In this document: in pieces, positions 55,993 to 64,000 of the stretch
Layout of the letters: each line of letters starts with the position of its first letter
How positions within the stretch are numbered: the stretch's first letter is position 1
Source: Sipunculus nudus
Lineage: Eukaryota > Annelida > Sipuncula > Golfingiida > Sipunculidae
Direction: 5' to 3'
NCBI GenBank assembly: GCA_026874595.1
Contig: CM049318.1
Coordinates: 1,983,741 to 2,047,740, forward strand
Length of the DNA: 64,000 nt
The notes under the pieces: model-generated
Seen by the model: only the letters and a program-made list of their open reading frames with translations
The model's database searches: none
Told to the model about the DNA's origin: nothing
Translations under genes and position numbers: made by a program

Positions 55993-56549
55993 TTTCATTG
56001 GTTGTCTTAATTGCATCGGCATCCAAAGTCATCATCTGTTATATTTCTTATGAACACAATAACATTCGAACGACTCAATATTTTTTCATGAAATTTTAAA
56101 TTTAAATTTTTTTACCAAAATCTCAGAATAGTTTGAAAACCAGTGACCTTTACCTTCACAATCATTTGTTGTCTGCCCATGATGGGTACACATTCAATAG
56201 CAGCAGCCTGCCACCCGAACGTCAATATTATATTGCAGGCCCAGTCTGTTAATTTTAAAAGGCCTGTGCATTATGTTTTCATGGCTAGACATTCACTGGG
56301 TTGAGAGAATAAAGACCTTGTTGCAAAGACCTTTGCCAGGGGTCTTATCATGGAGGATGTGCCTTTGCTCTTTGGTCATAAGTCCAGCACCTTAACATCA
56401 CTTCCCCATACTACACCTTTATTCTTTATCCCCGCATACTCATAAAATCAAACATGGGTGACACTAACGTTGCCTTTTTTCTTGGTGTATGTGGTATGTT
56501 CTTCCAGTAGGCTGCAGAAGTGGATATATTAAGATTTATTGAACAATAT

Positions 56550-58211
56550 TTAGCTCAGCTGACTGTAAGTCAACTTAGCTATAAGACTGGCGGACAGCAG
56601 CTGTTAGCAGGGCACAAATCATAACTGCTGGTTGTATTGTATGGGAACAGGCAAACCTTAGCCTACGGCTTGCACCAAAATCCCTTTGATACACTGCTTG
56701 TATACTTTTACTATTATTGTACGCCTTTTGTATTCTTTGGTATCAATAAAATCTTTCAAACTCCTGGTCCTAGAAGCTTCTATGTGAACATCCAGGGAGG
56801 TCAATAAAATATCTCCTTGGAAACCTGAAATTAGGTCACTGCAACTTATATCCTCCTAGCTATGGGGCTTGAATGTACCCCCCAGAATAATAAAAAATTG
56901 ATATAAAACCTCTAATATCTTAATAATTAATGCACAGATGGTCATGAATCTTGCCTTTAACATTGCCCATGACTAGTTTTGTCAGTTCCCGAAAAGTGGT
57001 GGTGCCACCTGTATTTTTTTGTTATTTTAACAAATATTTTTCTATTTTATTTTTACTATAAAATGACAACAATCATGTCAGTTTCTCAGATCTGATTTCA
57101 TCTTGTGTCCCAAAACCTGGTGTGTTAATTGATCACAAGTGGATGCCCTTTAGTAATCACCCTGTCTGTCTGTCCATCTGTCCATCCACACAAACTTGTT
57201 TCCAGATGATAACTCTAGGTTGGCTTGACACAAGGATTTCAAACTTGACTTACATATGGCCGATCACTTGAGCAAAAACCTATATGATTTTTGGGTCAAA
57301 GGTCAAGGCCAAAGGACTTGCTAATCAAAAAGATTATTGCTGCATTTTAAGCCAAGCTTTTCTTCCCAACTTTTCCATCTTGTGCATTTAGCTGACTTGC
57401 CACTATGGGGAGAACATAAATGAATTTGGGATCACAAGGGCAAAGGTCAAGGTCACAGGGGCCATCTGTTCACAAATTAGTTTCCAGATGATAATTCCAG
57501 TTTAGTTTGACATATTGATTTCAAACTTAACTTATATATGGCTCACCACTTAAGTAAGAACCCTGTTGATTTTAGGGTCCAAAGGTCAAGGTCACATTTT
57601 CTTAAAAAGAAATGTGTATGCATTTCAAGCCAAACTTTTCATCATGCACATACCTTCCATCTTCAAGATATTACTAATCTGCCAATAGGGGAAGATTTTT
57701 TTCAATTTGGGGTCATAGGGTCAAAGGTCAAGGTCACAGGGCCCATCCATTCACAAATTAGTTAATGGATGATGATTCTGCTTTGGATAGACAGATTGGC
57801 TTCAAACTTGATTTATTAATGACCCACTACTTAAGTAAATTCAATTTGATTTTCAGAGTCCAGTGATCATGCATTAGATGAAGGTTACAGGAGCCACATC
57901 TTTAAAAAGATTGTGGATGCACTGTAAATCAAACTTTTTATCCCAAACTTTTCATCTTTCACACATGGCTTACTTGCCCAAAGTTAGGAAATCAGTAGAT
58001 TTTGAGGTTACCTGATCAGAGGTCAAGGGCACTTTTTATAAGATTGTTACGATAATTTTAAAGCTGCAGGTTCAAGGATAATAAGTTCTAAGATTTTTTG
58101 GTCAAAGGGTCATAATGGTGAAGGTCACAGGACTGTCATTCTGAAAAATTTCTTTAAAAATATCCTTATAGACGTATCCAGCTGAGCATCGAGACTCACA
58201 ATTTCCTAGTT
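56550..58211 (+). mobile_element. Hairpin-ended dispersed repeat, copy 5 (1.7 kb)
   Basis: The start TTAGCTCAGCTGACTGTAAG continues TCAACTTAGCT and can fold. GTTAGCAGGGCACAAATCAT follows and the body closely resembles copy 1 (for example GAAAAGTGGTGGTGCCACCT). Several GGTCAAAGGTCAAGGTCACA units occur. It ends CAGCTGAGCATCGAGACT and CACAATTTCCTAGTT. Confidence 0.6.
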
Positions 58212-58271
58212 TTAATTTGATAATTGAAGCAAATTCCACTTTGACAGGCCTGTTTTAAATTTTCATCCTTT

Positions 58272-58540
58272 TTATCTGCCCGTCTTGGACAGGATATGTA
58301 CATTATGGTATATCCATAATCCTGTCTGTCCATCCATCTGTTAACTTTAAGTGTTGCCATGATAACTTATCAAAGCAGATGGATGGATTTTCACCAAACT
58401 TACCATTACTACTATCTATTAATCAATAGATTATTTCACCCAAGGTCAATTCTAGGCAAAATTAACACCTGTTTAATGAGGTCAGAGGACACAAGACTGC
58501 TAAAAGGGGCCTAATCACCTATAAAGCAAATTGAATTGAT
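58272..58540. repeat. Short dispersed repeat related to 63890-64000
   Basis: It contains GTCTGTCCATCCATCTG and GGATGGATTTTCACCAAACT. The latter part resembles GATGGATTTTGATGAAACTC and neighbouring sequence at the right edge of the window. Confidence 0.35.
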
Positions 58541-58611
58541 ACATAAAATAGCCGCTTCCTTTTAAAATAAGTTTGTTCTTGGCAATATATTACCCTGAAA
58601 CTGTTTGCCTA

Positions 58612-58821
58612 TGTAATGTTCTTTGTTTACTGTGTTTCTTCATATGTCACAAGGGAACAACGCAGCTGTAGTTCACACATTTTAATCTTACTTCAGACAT
58701 TAAGTTACCCGGATGTCTCTACGTCACAAGTCATGAACATTAGCGCCATCTATTACACTGGTAGTTCTTATCTAGTTAGCTAGTTGCTTAACAGGGGGCG
58801 CCACATGCTGGTATCATTACA
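58612..58821 (-). repeat. 3' LTR (210 bp) of the degenerate Gypsy element
   Basis: TGTAATG to CATTACA, matching 63258-63469. On the plus strand it is followed by ATTCCCCTTTTTAAAAG, which on the minus strand is a polypurine tract ending AAAAAGGGGAA. Confidence 0.85.
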
Positions 58822-58822
58822 A

Positions 58823-58833
58823 TTCCCCTTTTT
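58823..58833 (-). other. Polypurine tract of the degenerate Gypsy element
   Basis: AAAAAGGGGAA on the minus strand, one base from the LTR boundary. Confidence 0.65.
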
Positions 58834-59494
58834 AAAAGAAGTAATGCATTTTACTGCTTACAAACTCATTTTTAAAATTTATATTAAATATGCTGGTTTT
58901 TCGTTATTGTTACTTTTATATACTTAGATGACCATATACAATCAAATGTGATATATTAAACTGTGATATACTGAACATTGATACATTCAACTGTGATATA
59001 CTGAACTGTGATACATTCACAAAGTCTTTGTAACTGATGTTTCCTATAAATGTCTCATAAAGTCTTTCTATTCTAGTCACGTAATCACGGTTTTGCTGAT
59101 GTGTCAAACTTACATGTTAAGAACTGATTTCAAACATAAACATGAAATAAAACATTTGTGAAATGATTAAACTAACACAGATCAGGGGTAGACTGCCCTG
59201 AATCAGTTGTGTGTTGGCTGGGGATTATTCTGCCCCAATCAGTGCCTTCACACATAAGCTTAACTACACTGAGCACTACACATATTCTTGCAAATATCTT
59301 GGTCGTTTCACTGGTCTGCCTCTGATCATGTGTCCTGTTATGACAGGGTGTTCTGTGTTCACATTTTCTCTCTGTCTTCCTTTCTCCTCATGTACTGTAT
59401 TATCTGTTTGTTCTTGTACTGTATCATCACCAATATGGTCCTCCTGGTAATCCATTATGACTGGTGGTGGTTCTGATGTTGGTCTGATGTGTTT
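58834..59494 (-). other. Non-coding 3' region of the degenerate Gypsy element
   Basis: It contains short tandem CTGTGATATACTGAAC-type units at about 58950-59020. No gene is seen. Confidence 0.5.
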
Positions 59495-60004
59495 TCAGCT
59501 TCTTCTGTATAATTTACCATTTTCCAGTTTTACAATGTAAGATCTTGGTGTGTTGGCTATCTGTGTGATGACACCTATGTCCCAATTTCTGTTGCCACTT
59601 CTCTTCTTAATTTGTACTGTTTCCCCTACAGCTAACGGTCTTAAAGGTCTGGCTGCCTTATCAAAATACTTTTTCTGTTTTTGTTGTTTGTTTACCAGAG
59701 AATTCCTGATTCTTTCAGGATTGATCTGTTTAGGTACTAACAGATCAGGATTAACTGGGAGGGTTGACCTCAGGCGTCTACTCATGGATAATTGTGCTGG
59801 TGATCCTATGTTATCTATAGGTGTATTCCTGTATTCTAGGAGGCTGAGATCTCCCTTGCTTTTGTGTGTTTTCTCCAGCAGTGATTTGGCAATTTGTACA
59901 GTCTTTTCAGCCAATCCATTTGATTGTGAGTAATGTGGACTGATTGTCACATGTTTAATGGCATATTCATGTCCACTGTATTGTGGTCCATTGTCACTTC
60001 TCAC
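59495..60004 (-). pseudogene. pol: Integrase fragment (core end and C-terminal module)
   Basis: 169 codons open. The motif RSDNGPQYSG carries the second catalytic aspartate, and SNGLAEKTVQ the catalytic glutamate of the DDE triad. A C-terminal PLAVGETVQIKKR module and IVKLENGKLYRR end follow, as in Gypsy integrases of this type. The first catalytic aspartate region lies upstream in disrupted sequence. Confidence 0.75.
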
Positions 60005-60283
60005 TTCTATGGGAATTCCATGTCTGCCAAATACTGCTTTAATAGTGTGTTTAATTATAGTTTACCTTTTCATGGATTCAAGTGTGATTATTTCAAAATA
60101 CCTTGAATAGTAGTCCACAATGATCAGATGTTCTGCATGATTCCATTCAAATAGGTCTGTAGCCTCAATTTCCCACGGTCTGCTCAGGATTCTGGAGGGT
60201 ATGAGTGGTTACTTTTGATTAGCTGGCTTGTATTCCTGGCAAATACTACATCGTTCAATCATGTTGCTTATCTGACTATTTAG

Positions 60284-60685
60284 TCAGTGCCAGTAGAGTA
60301 CATCTCTTGCTCTGCATTTTGTTTTTTCTATCCCCATGTGTCCTGCATGAAGCTTGGCTAGGATTTCTCTCTGCATGGAGCTAGGTATGACTATTTTCTC
60401 TCCTTTGAGAATGAGTCCTTCAGCCACTGACAATTCACTACGTATGGGCCAATATTTTTGTGCATCATTTGGTAATTCTTTCTTGTCATTCCAGCCATTT
60501 TCAATTGCTAGTTTTACAGCTGTTAATGTGGTGTCTTTTGCTGTCTCTTCTTTCACCTGTGCTAGTCTTTCATCACTGAAAGGCAAGTTCTGTATGACTG
60601 AATGTACAAAATAATTTATGTCCTTACTTTGATCTTTATCAGCTGTGTCCCTTAGGTAGGCTCTGGACAGTGTGTCTGCTATCAC
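60284..60685 (-). pseudogene. pol: RNase H end and integrase zinc-binding region fragment
   Basis: It opens with IADTLSRAYL, the usual last RNase H motif, and ends with the LHAGHMGIEKTKCRARDVLYW block of the integrase HHCC domain. A stop then cuts the frame; the C-x2-C partner lies beyond it in another segment (about 60235-60284). Confidence 0.7.
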
Positions 60686-60963
60686 TAACTCTTTGCCAGG
60701 CTTGTACTTAGTTGAAAATCATATTTCTGAAGACGGAGCAACATGCGCTGTAAACGCGGTGGTGCTGTACACAGTGGTTTCTGCATGAAAGCTTCCAGTG
60801 GTTTGTGGTCTGATTCCACAACTATTCTCTGGCCATATGTGTACTCATTGAAGCTTTCTAGTGCAAACACAACTGCTAACAGTTCTTTTTCGATCTGGGC
60901 ATAGTTTCTTTCTGAGTCAGTCATAGCCCAAGATGCACAAGCCACAGGATGCTGTTCTTGCAT
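60685..60963 (-). pseudogene. pol: RNase H fragment
   Basis: HPVACASWAMTDSERNYAQI, EKELLAVVFAL and VESDHKPLEAF are RNase H motifs of Gypsy polymerases. The frame joins the next fragment only after a shift at about 60685. The stretch 60964-61359 continues the RT connection in disrupted frames. Confidence 0.72.
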
Positions 60964-61359
60964 TAACCATGCTCCCAGACTAGATTTTGATGCATCACAA
61001 TGTACAGTTGTGGTTTTCCGGCATTGTAGTATGCAAGTACTGGTTCTTTTGTTAGGATTGCCTTTATTTCTTTTAATGCCTGATCTTGTTGATCACCCCA
61101 TTCAAACAGTGTCTTTTCTCAGAAGTTTTCTGATGGGTTCTGTTATACTTGACATATTGGGAATAAATTTGGCTAGGTAATTTACAGTTCCTAGTAGCCT
61201 TTCGATTCCTTTCTTGTCCTCAGGAGGTGGCATGTTGTGTATGGCCTTGACCTTTCTCTCATCTGGCCTTACTCCATCTTGACCTATTTTGTGGCCTAGG
61301 TATGTGACCTCTGGTACCCTGAATTCACATTTCTCCTTGTTTAATGTGATTCCTTGGTC

Positions 61360-62202
61360 TTAACACCTGTCAAGTACTGCTTGAAGTCTGGTATCATGTT
61401 TCTTTGTGGTTGAGCCCCAAACTAAGATTTCATCTATGTCAGTCACAACTCCAGCAAGATCAGGAAATTTCTCCACCATTCTCTTTTGGAATACTTCTTG
61501 TGCAGAGTTGATTCCGAACAGAAGTCTGGTGAAACAATAACGACCATATACAGAGTTGAAGGTTATGAGCAGTTGACTTGGTTCATCTAGTGGCACTTGC
61601 CAGTAGCCATGATTGGCATCTAATTTAGAGAAAACTTTGGCTCCAGCTAGTCTACTGGTTATCTTCTCAACCGTTGGAAGGTGATGGTGTTCCCTTTTTA
61701 TAGCTTTATTGAGATTTCTGGGGTCCAAACATATGCGTAATTTATGTGAATTTGGTTTCTCTACCACAACAAGTGAGTTCACCCAGTCAGTTGGATGGTC
61801 AGTTTTACGGATGATACCTTTTGACTCCATATCATCTAGAGTTTCTTTTAGCCTTTCTTTAAGTGCTTCTGGGGCTGGACGTTGAGGATTTATGATAGGT
61901 TGTTGTGTGGAGTCCACTTCAATGTGGTATGTTTTGTCAAAACACCCCAGTCCCTTGAAAACAGTTGGGTACTCCTCAATGATTTGTTCATTGGACTTGC
62001 ATTCATTTATGTTCATAATTATCTTTATTAGGTTCAAGTCTTGTGATGCTTTCAATCCCAGTACAGGAGATTTGTTTGTATTTACAATATGAAAATCCAT
62101 CATTTGACCTTTGCACTTAAGCTTACAAAGTCCCAATACTGGTAATTTAGTGTTGGTATAACTGATCAAGGGTGTGGTACCGTACATTTGTACAGTTTTC
62201 AT
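61360..62202 (-). pseudogene. pol: Protease end and reverse transcriptase fragment
   Basis: 280 codons. The N-terminal part continues the protease (SPVLGLKASQDL). RT blocks are WVNSLVVVEKPNSHKLRICL, DPRNLNKAIKREHHHLPTVE, FSKLDANHGYWQVPLD and FTRLLFGINSAQEVFQ. The catalytic box reads DIDEILVWG; where two adjacent aspartates are expected, the second is glutamate (E258). A stop ends the frame at 61360. Confidence 0.8.
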
Positions 62203-62509
62203 GTATAATGTTTGCTTGTGAGCCAGTGTCTATTTTAAACCTGACTGTGGTATTTTCTACTGGTAATGTCATGTAACATTCATCTCCAACAATTTCTCCA
62301 CCATTTTCATTTGTTTTATTAATCATCTCAACAAACAGTGGTTCATCATAGTTATGATCATTATCATCGCTAAGAGTCTCTGTCACTATACCATGTACAC
62401 CTCTTAGTTCTACACATACTTGCAAAATGATGCAATCTGCCACACTTCCGACAGGTCTTGCCGAATGCTGGACATCGACGTGGTGGGTGTACATCTCCAC
62501 ATTTACCAC
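62147..62509 (-). pseudogene. pol: Protease fragment
   Basis: Contains VRFKIDTGSQANII, the retropepsin D-T-G motif. It overlaps gag by 140 bp in another frame and is out of frame with the RT fragment, so a break lies inside the protease. Confidence 0.7.
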
Positions 62510-63242
62510 ATTTATGCGTACTCTCAGAGCGAGGCTTTCTCTGTGTTACTGTGTTTGTTCTATTTTGATAGGTGTGGGTTGGTCCTACCCATTTCCTTTT
62601 TGTAAATGACTGTCTGTGTGTTTGTCTCACATCATGAACTACTGTTTCTTCTTTTAATTCTTTAATCTGTCTCGCCGACTCTTCTTGAGCTCGACATATC
62701 TCAAGAGCTTTGTCAAGTGTAAGGTTAGGTTCACGTAGCAGTCTTTCTTTCACATTTTCCATATGGATGCCACAGACTATCCTGTCTCTAATAAGTTCAT
62801 TCTCAAGACTAGCAAATTTGCAGTGTTTTGCAATGTTTTTGAGATCTGTAACGTACTGGTCAACTGTTTCTGATTTTTGTTGACATCTCATATTGAACCA
62901 GTGTCTCCAGATGATAGGATTCTCTTTAGGTGTGCAGTACTGCTCGAACTTAGAAAACAACACATCTAGCTTGTCACGTTCGGACTCAGAAAAACTGAGT
63001 GTGTTATACACCTCCCTGCCATCAGGGCCAATTAAGTATAGGAATGCACTGCATTTCTCTTTATCAGTTCTGTCAGACATGGCAACATCTAGATATAACC
63101 TCATGGTTTCATTCCCATGCCGCCATCTTGTTGCTAGTCCTTCGGACGTCGTGAAATCAAGTTCGTTAGGAGGGCAAATGTGTTCCATAAAGACACAGAC
63201 AGAGCATTTAATGGTTGTTACTTGAGTGTTTGTTAAAGACAC
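62370..63242 (-). CDS. gag: Gag of the degenerate Gypsy element
   Basis: 290 codons uninterrupted. A capsid-like region has FTTSEGLATRWRHGNETMRL, YCTPKENPIIWRHWFNMR and VDQYVTDLKNIAKHC. Two zinc knuckles lie near residues 245-277: C-x2-C-x3-H-x4-C (CGKCGDVHPPRRC) and C-x2-C-x4-H-x4-C (CRKCGRLHHFASMC). It begins 16 bp inside the 5' LTR end, just after the primer-binding site. It is the best preserved part of the element and lacks the RRM seen in the other Gag. Confidence 0.8.
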   Translation of the reverse strand: MSLTNTQVTTIKCSVCVFMEHICPPNELDFTTSEGLATRWRHGNETMRLYLDVAMSDRTDKEKCSAFLYLIGPDGREVYNTLSFSESERDKLDVLFSKFEQYCTPKENPIIWRHWFNMRCQQKSETVDQYVTDLKNIAKHCKFASLENELIRDRIVCGIHMENVKERLLREPNLTLDKALEICRAQEESARQIKELKEETVVHDVRQTHRQSFTKRKWVGPTHTYQNRTNTVTQRKPRSESTHKCGKCGDVHPPRRCPAFGKTCRKCGRLHHFASMCRTKRCTWYSDRDS

Positions 63243-63244
63243 TT

Positions 63245-63257
63245 ACTTCTGACACCA
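63245..63257 (-). other. Primer-binding site of the degenerate Gypsy element
   Basis: TGGTGTCAGAAGT on the minus strand, directly after the 5' LTR. From memory it is complementary to the 3' end of tRNA-Leu (CAA). Confidence 0.7.
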
Positions 63258-63469
63258 TGTAATGTTCTTTGTTTACTGTGTTTCTTCATATGACACAAGA
63301 GAACAAAGCCGCTGTAGTTTACACGTGTTTTAATCTTACTTCAGACATTAAGTTACCCGGATGTCTCTACTTCACAAGTCATGAACATTAGCCCCATCTA
63401 TTACACTGGTAGTTCTGATCTAGTTAGCTAGTTGCTAAACAGGGGGTGCCACATGCTGGTATCATTACA
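63258..63469 (-). repeat. 5' LTR (212 bp) of the degenerate Gypsy element
   Basis: TGTAATG to CATTACA. About 95 percent identical to 58612-58821. Confidence 0.85.
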
Positions 63470-63474
63470 GCTTA

Positions 63475-64000
63475 CTCCTGTAAACAAGAGTTAAAAATGT
63501 GGACCGGGCATGATCACAGGTGTCAACATAAACACAGCATGAAGGACTCGGTGCATCACTAAGCCATAACATGCCATAACACCTGCTGATCATGAGATGC
63601 CACGACTGACTGGGCCCCTATAAATGTATTACATATTCCCTCTGGCTGAAAAATTGTGTGTTGCAGCTCACAATTAGACATCCCCTCATGCGGTCTTGTT
63701 GTGGTAAACAGACACTCGTGGAATGTGTTTACAAACAAACAGATCCATAACAAGGTGTTAAACAGCCGTAGTGAGGTACTGAGACTGTGTGCTGGGATGG
63801 TCCTGCTGGGATTCTTTAAAAAAAGCAAAACTGAACTGATTGTGTGAAAGAACAGGCATATTATTGCTCCTGATTATGTCCCTTTAATGGTATTGTTGCA
63901 ATAACTTACCAGGAAAATGATGGATTTTGATGAAACTCAAAAGAAATATCAACCAATAATTTATCTCATCTTAATTTGATTCCTGGTAAAATTCTTGCAT
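63475..64000. other. Right edge without a supported gene
   Basis: Two short frames on opposite strands (63559-63828 and 63656-63847) have no motif. The last 110 bp resemble the repeat at 58360-58470. Confidence 0.4.

Larger units (their letters stand above)
58612..63469 (-). mobile_element. Degenerate Ty3/Gypsy retrotransposon, 4.9 kb, short LTRs
   Basis: The element lies on the minus strand between LTRs at 63258-63469 (5') and 58612-58821 (3'), which begin TGTAATG and end CATTACA. They differ at about 11 positions plus a 2-nt gap, near 5 percent. Flanks GCCTA (58607-58611) and GCTTA (63470-63474) may be a 5-bp duplication with one change. Gene order is gag, protease, RT, RNase H, integrase, with several frame breaks. 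It is older than the element at 19226 and cannot be autonomous. Confidence 0.88.

Overview
The window is animal nuclear DNA dominated by transposable elements. There is no bacterial gene structure: coding stretches are short exons with GT/AG borders, and simple repeats (TA, CT, poly-C) are frequent. The mixture of Ty3/Gypsy, Penelope-like, hAT-, Mutator-, Harbinger- and Tc1-like elements, the hairpin-ended repeats with GTCCGTCC runs and the compact GCCCCGCC-type hairpins suggest a marine invertebrate, most likely a lophotrochozoan such as a mollusc or brachiopod. The species cannot be named from the sequence.

Layout. Positions 1-14050 are nested DNA transposons and a tRNA-like repeat present in both orientations. 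A 5.1-kb hAT-like element (2740-7840) carries a 165-180 bp satellite array and a Harbinger-like MITE, and splits one copy of that repeat. A second hAT-like element (11510-13682) has a perfect 8-bp target duplication. Positions 16425-27843 (minus strand) hold a broken RecQ-like helicase gene of which I can recover four exons in matching phase. Its intron inside the Walker A motif has received a young 8.4-kb Ty3/Gypsy element (19226-27646). That element has 777-bp LTRs differing at 2 positions, a Gag with an N-terminal RRM-like domain, a textbook -1 frameshift site with a predicted pseudoknot at the gag/pol junction, and a pol reading frame broken in the reverse transcriptase.

Positions 30480-35653 contain two inverted-repeat elements with 9-10 bp target duplications (Mutator-like). 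The second ends 49 bp before the start codon of the only apparently intact host gene, a five-exon TNF-receptor-superfamily type I membrane protein (35703-42510, plus strand). It has a signal peptide, cysteine-rich domains, one transmembrane helix and a very short tail without a death domain.

Positions 40581-58211 hold five copies of a dispersed repeat family with a 5' terminal hairpin, GTCCGTCC microsatellite, AAGGTCAAGGTCAC-type internal repeats and a 3' palindrome followed by CTTGTT. A 22-bp minisatellite (50281-50975) and a Penelope-like element with large inverted arms (52000-54191) lie among them. Positions 58612-63469 are an older, degenerate Ty3/Gypsy element on the minus strand with about 210-bp LTRs.

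Limits: all homology statements come from motif reading, not from database searches. Element boundaries rest on visible inverted repeats and target duplications.
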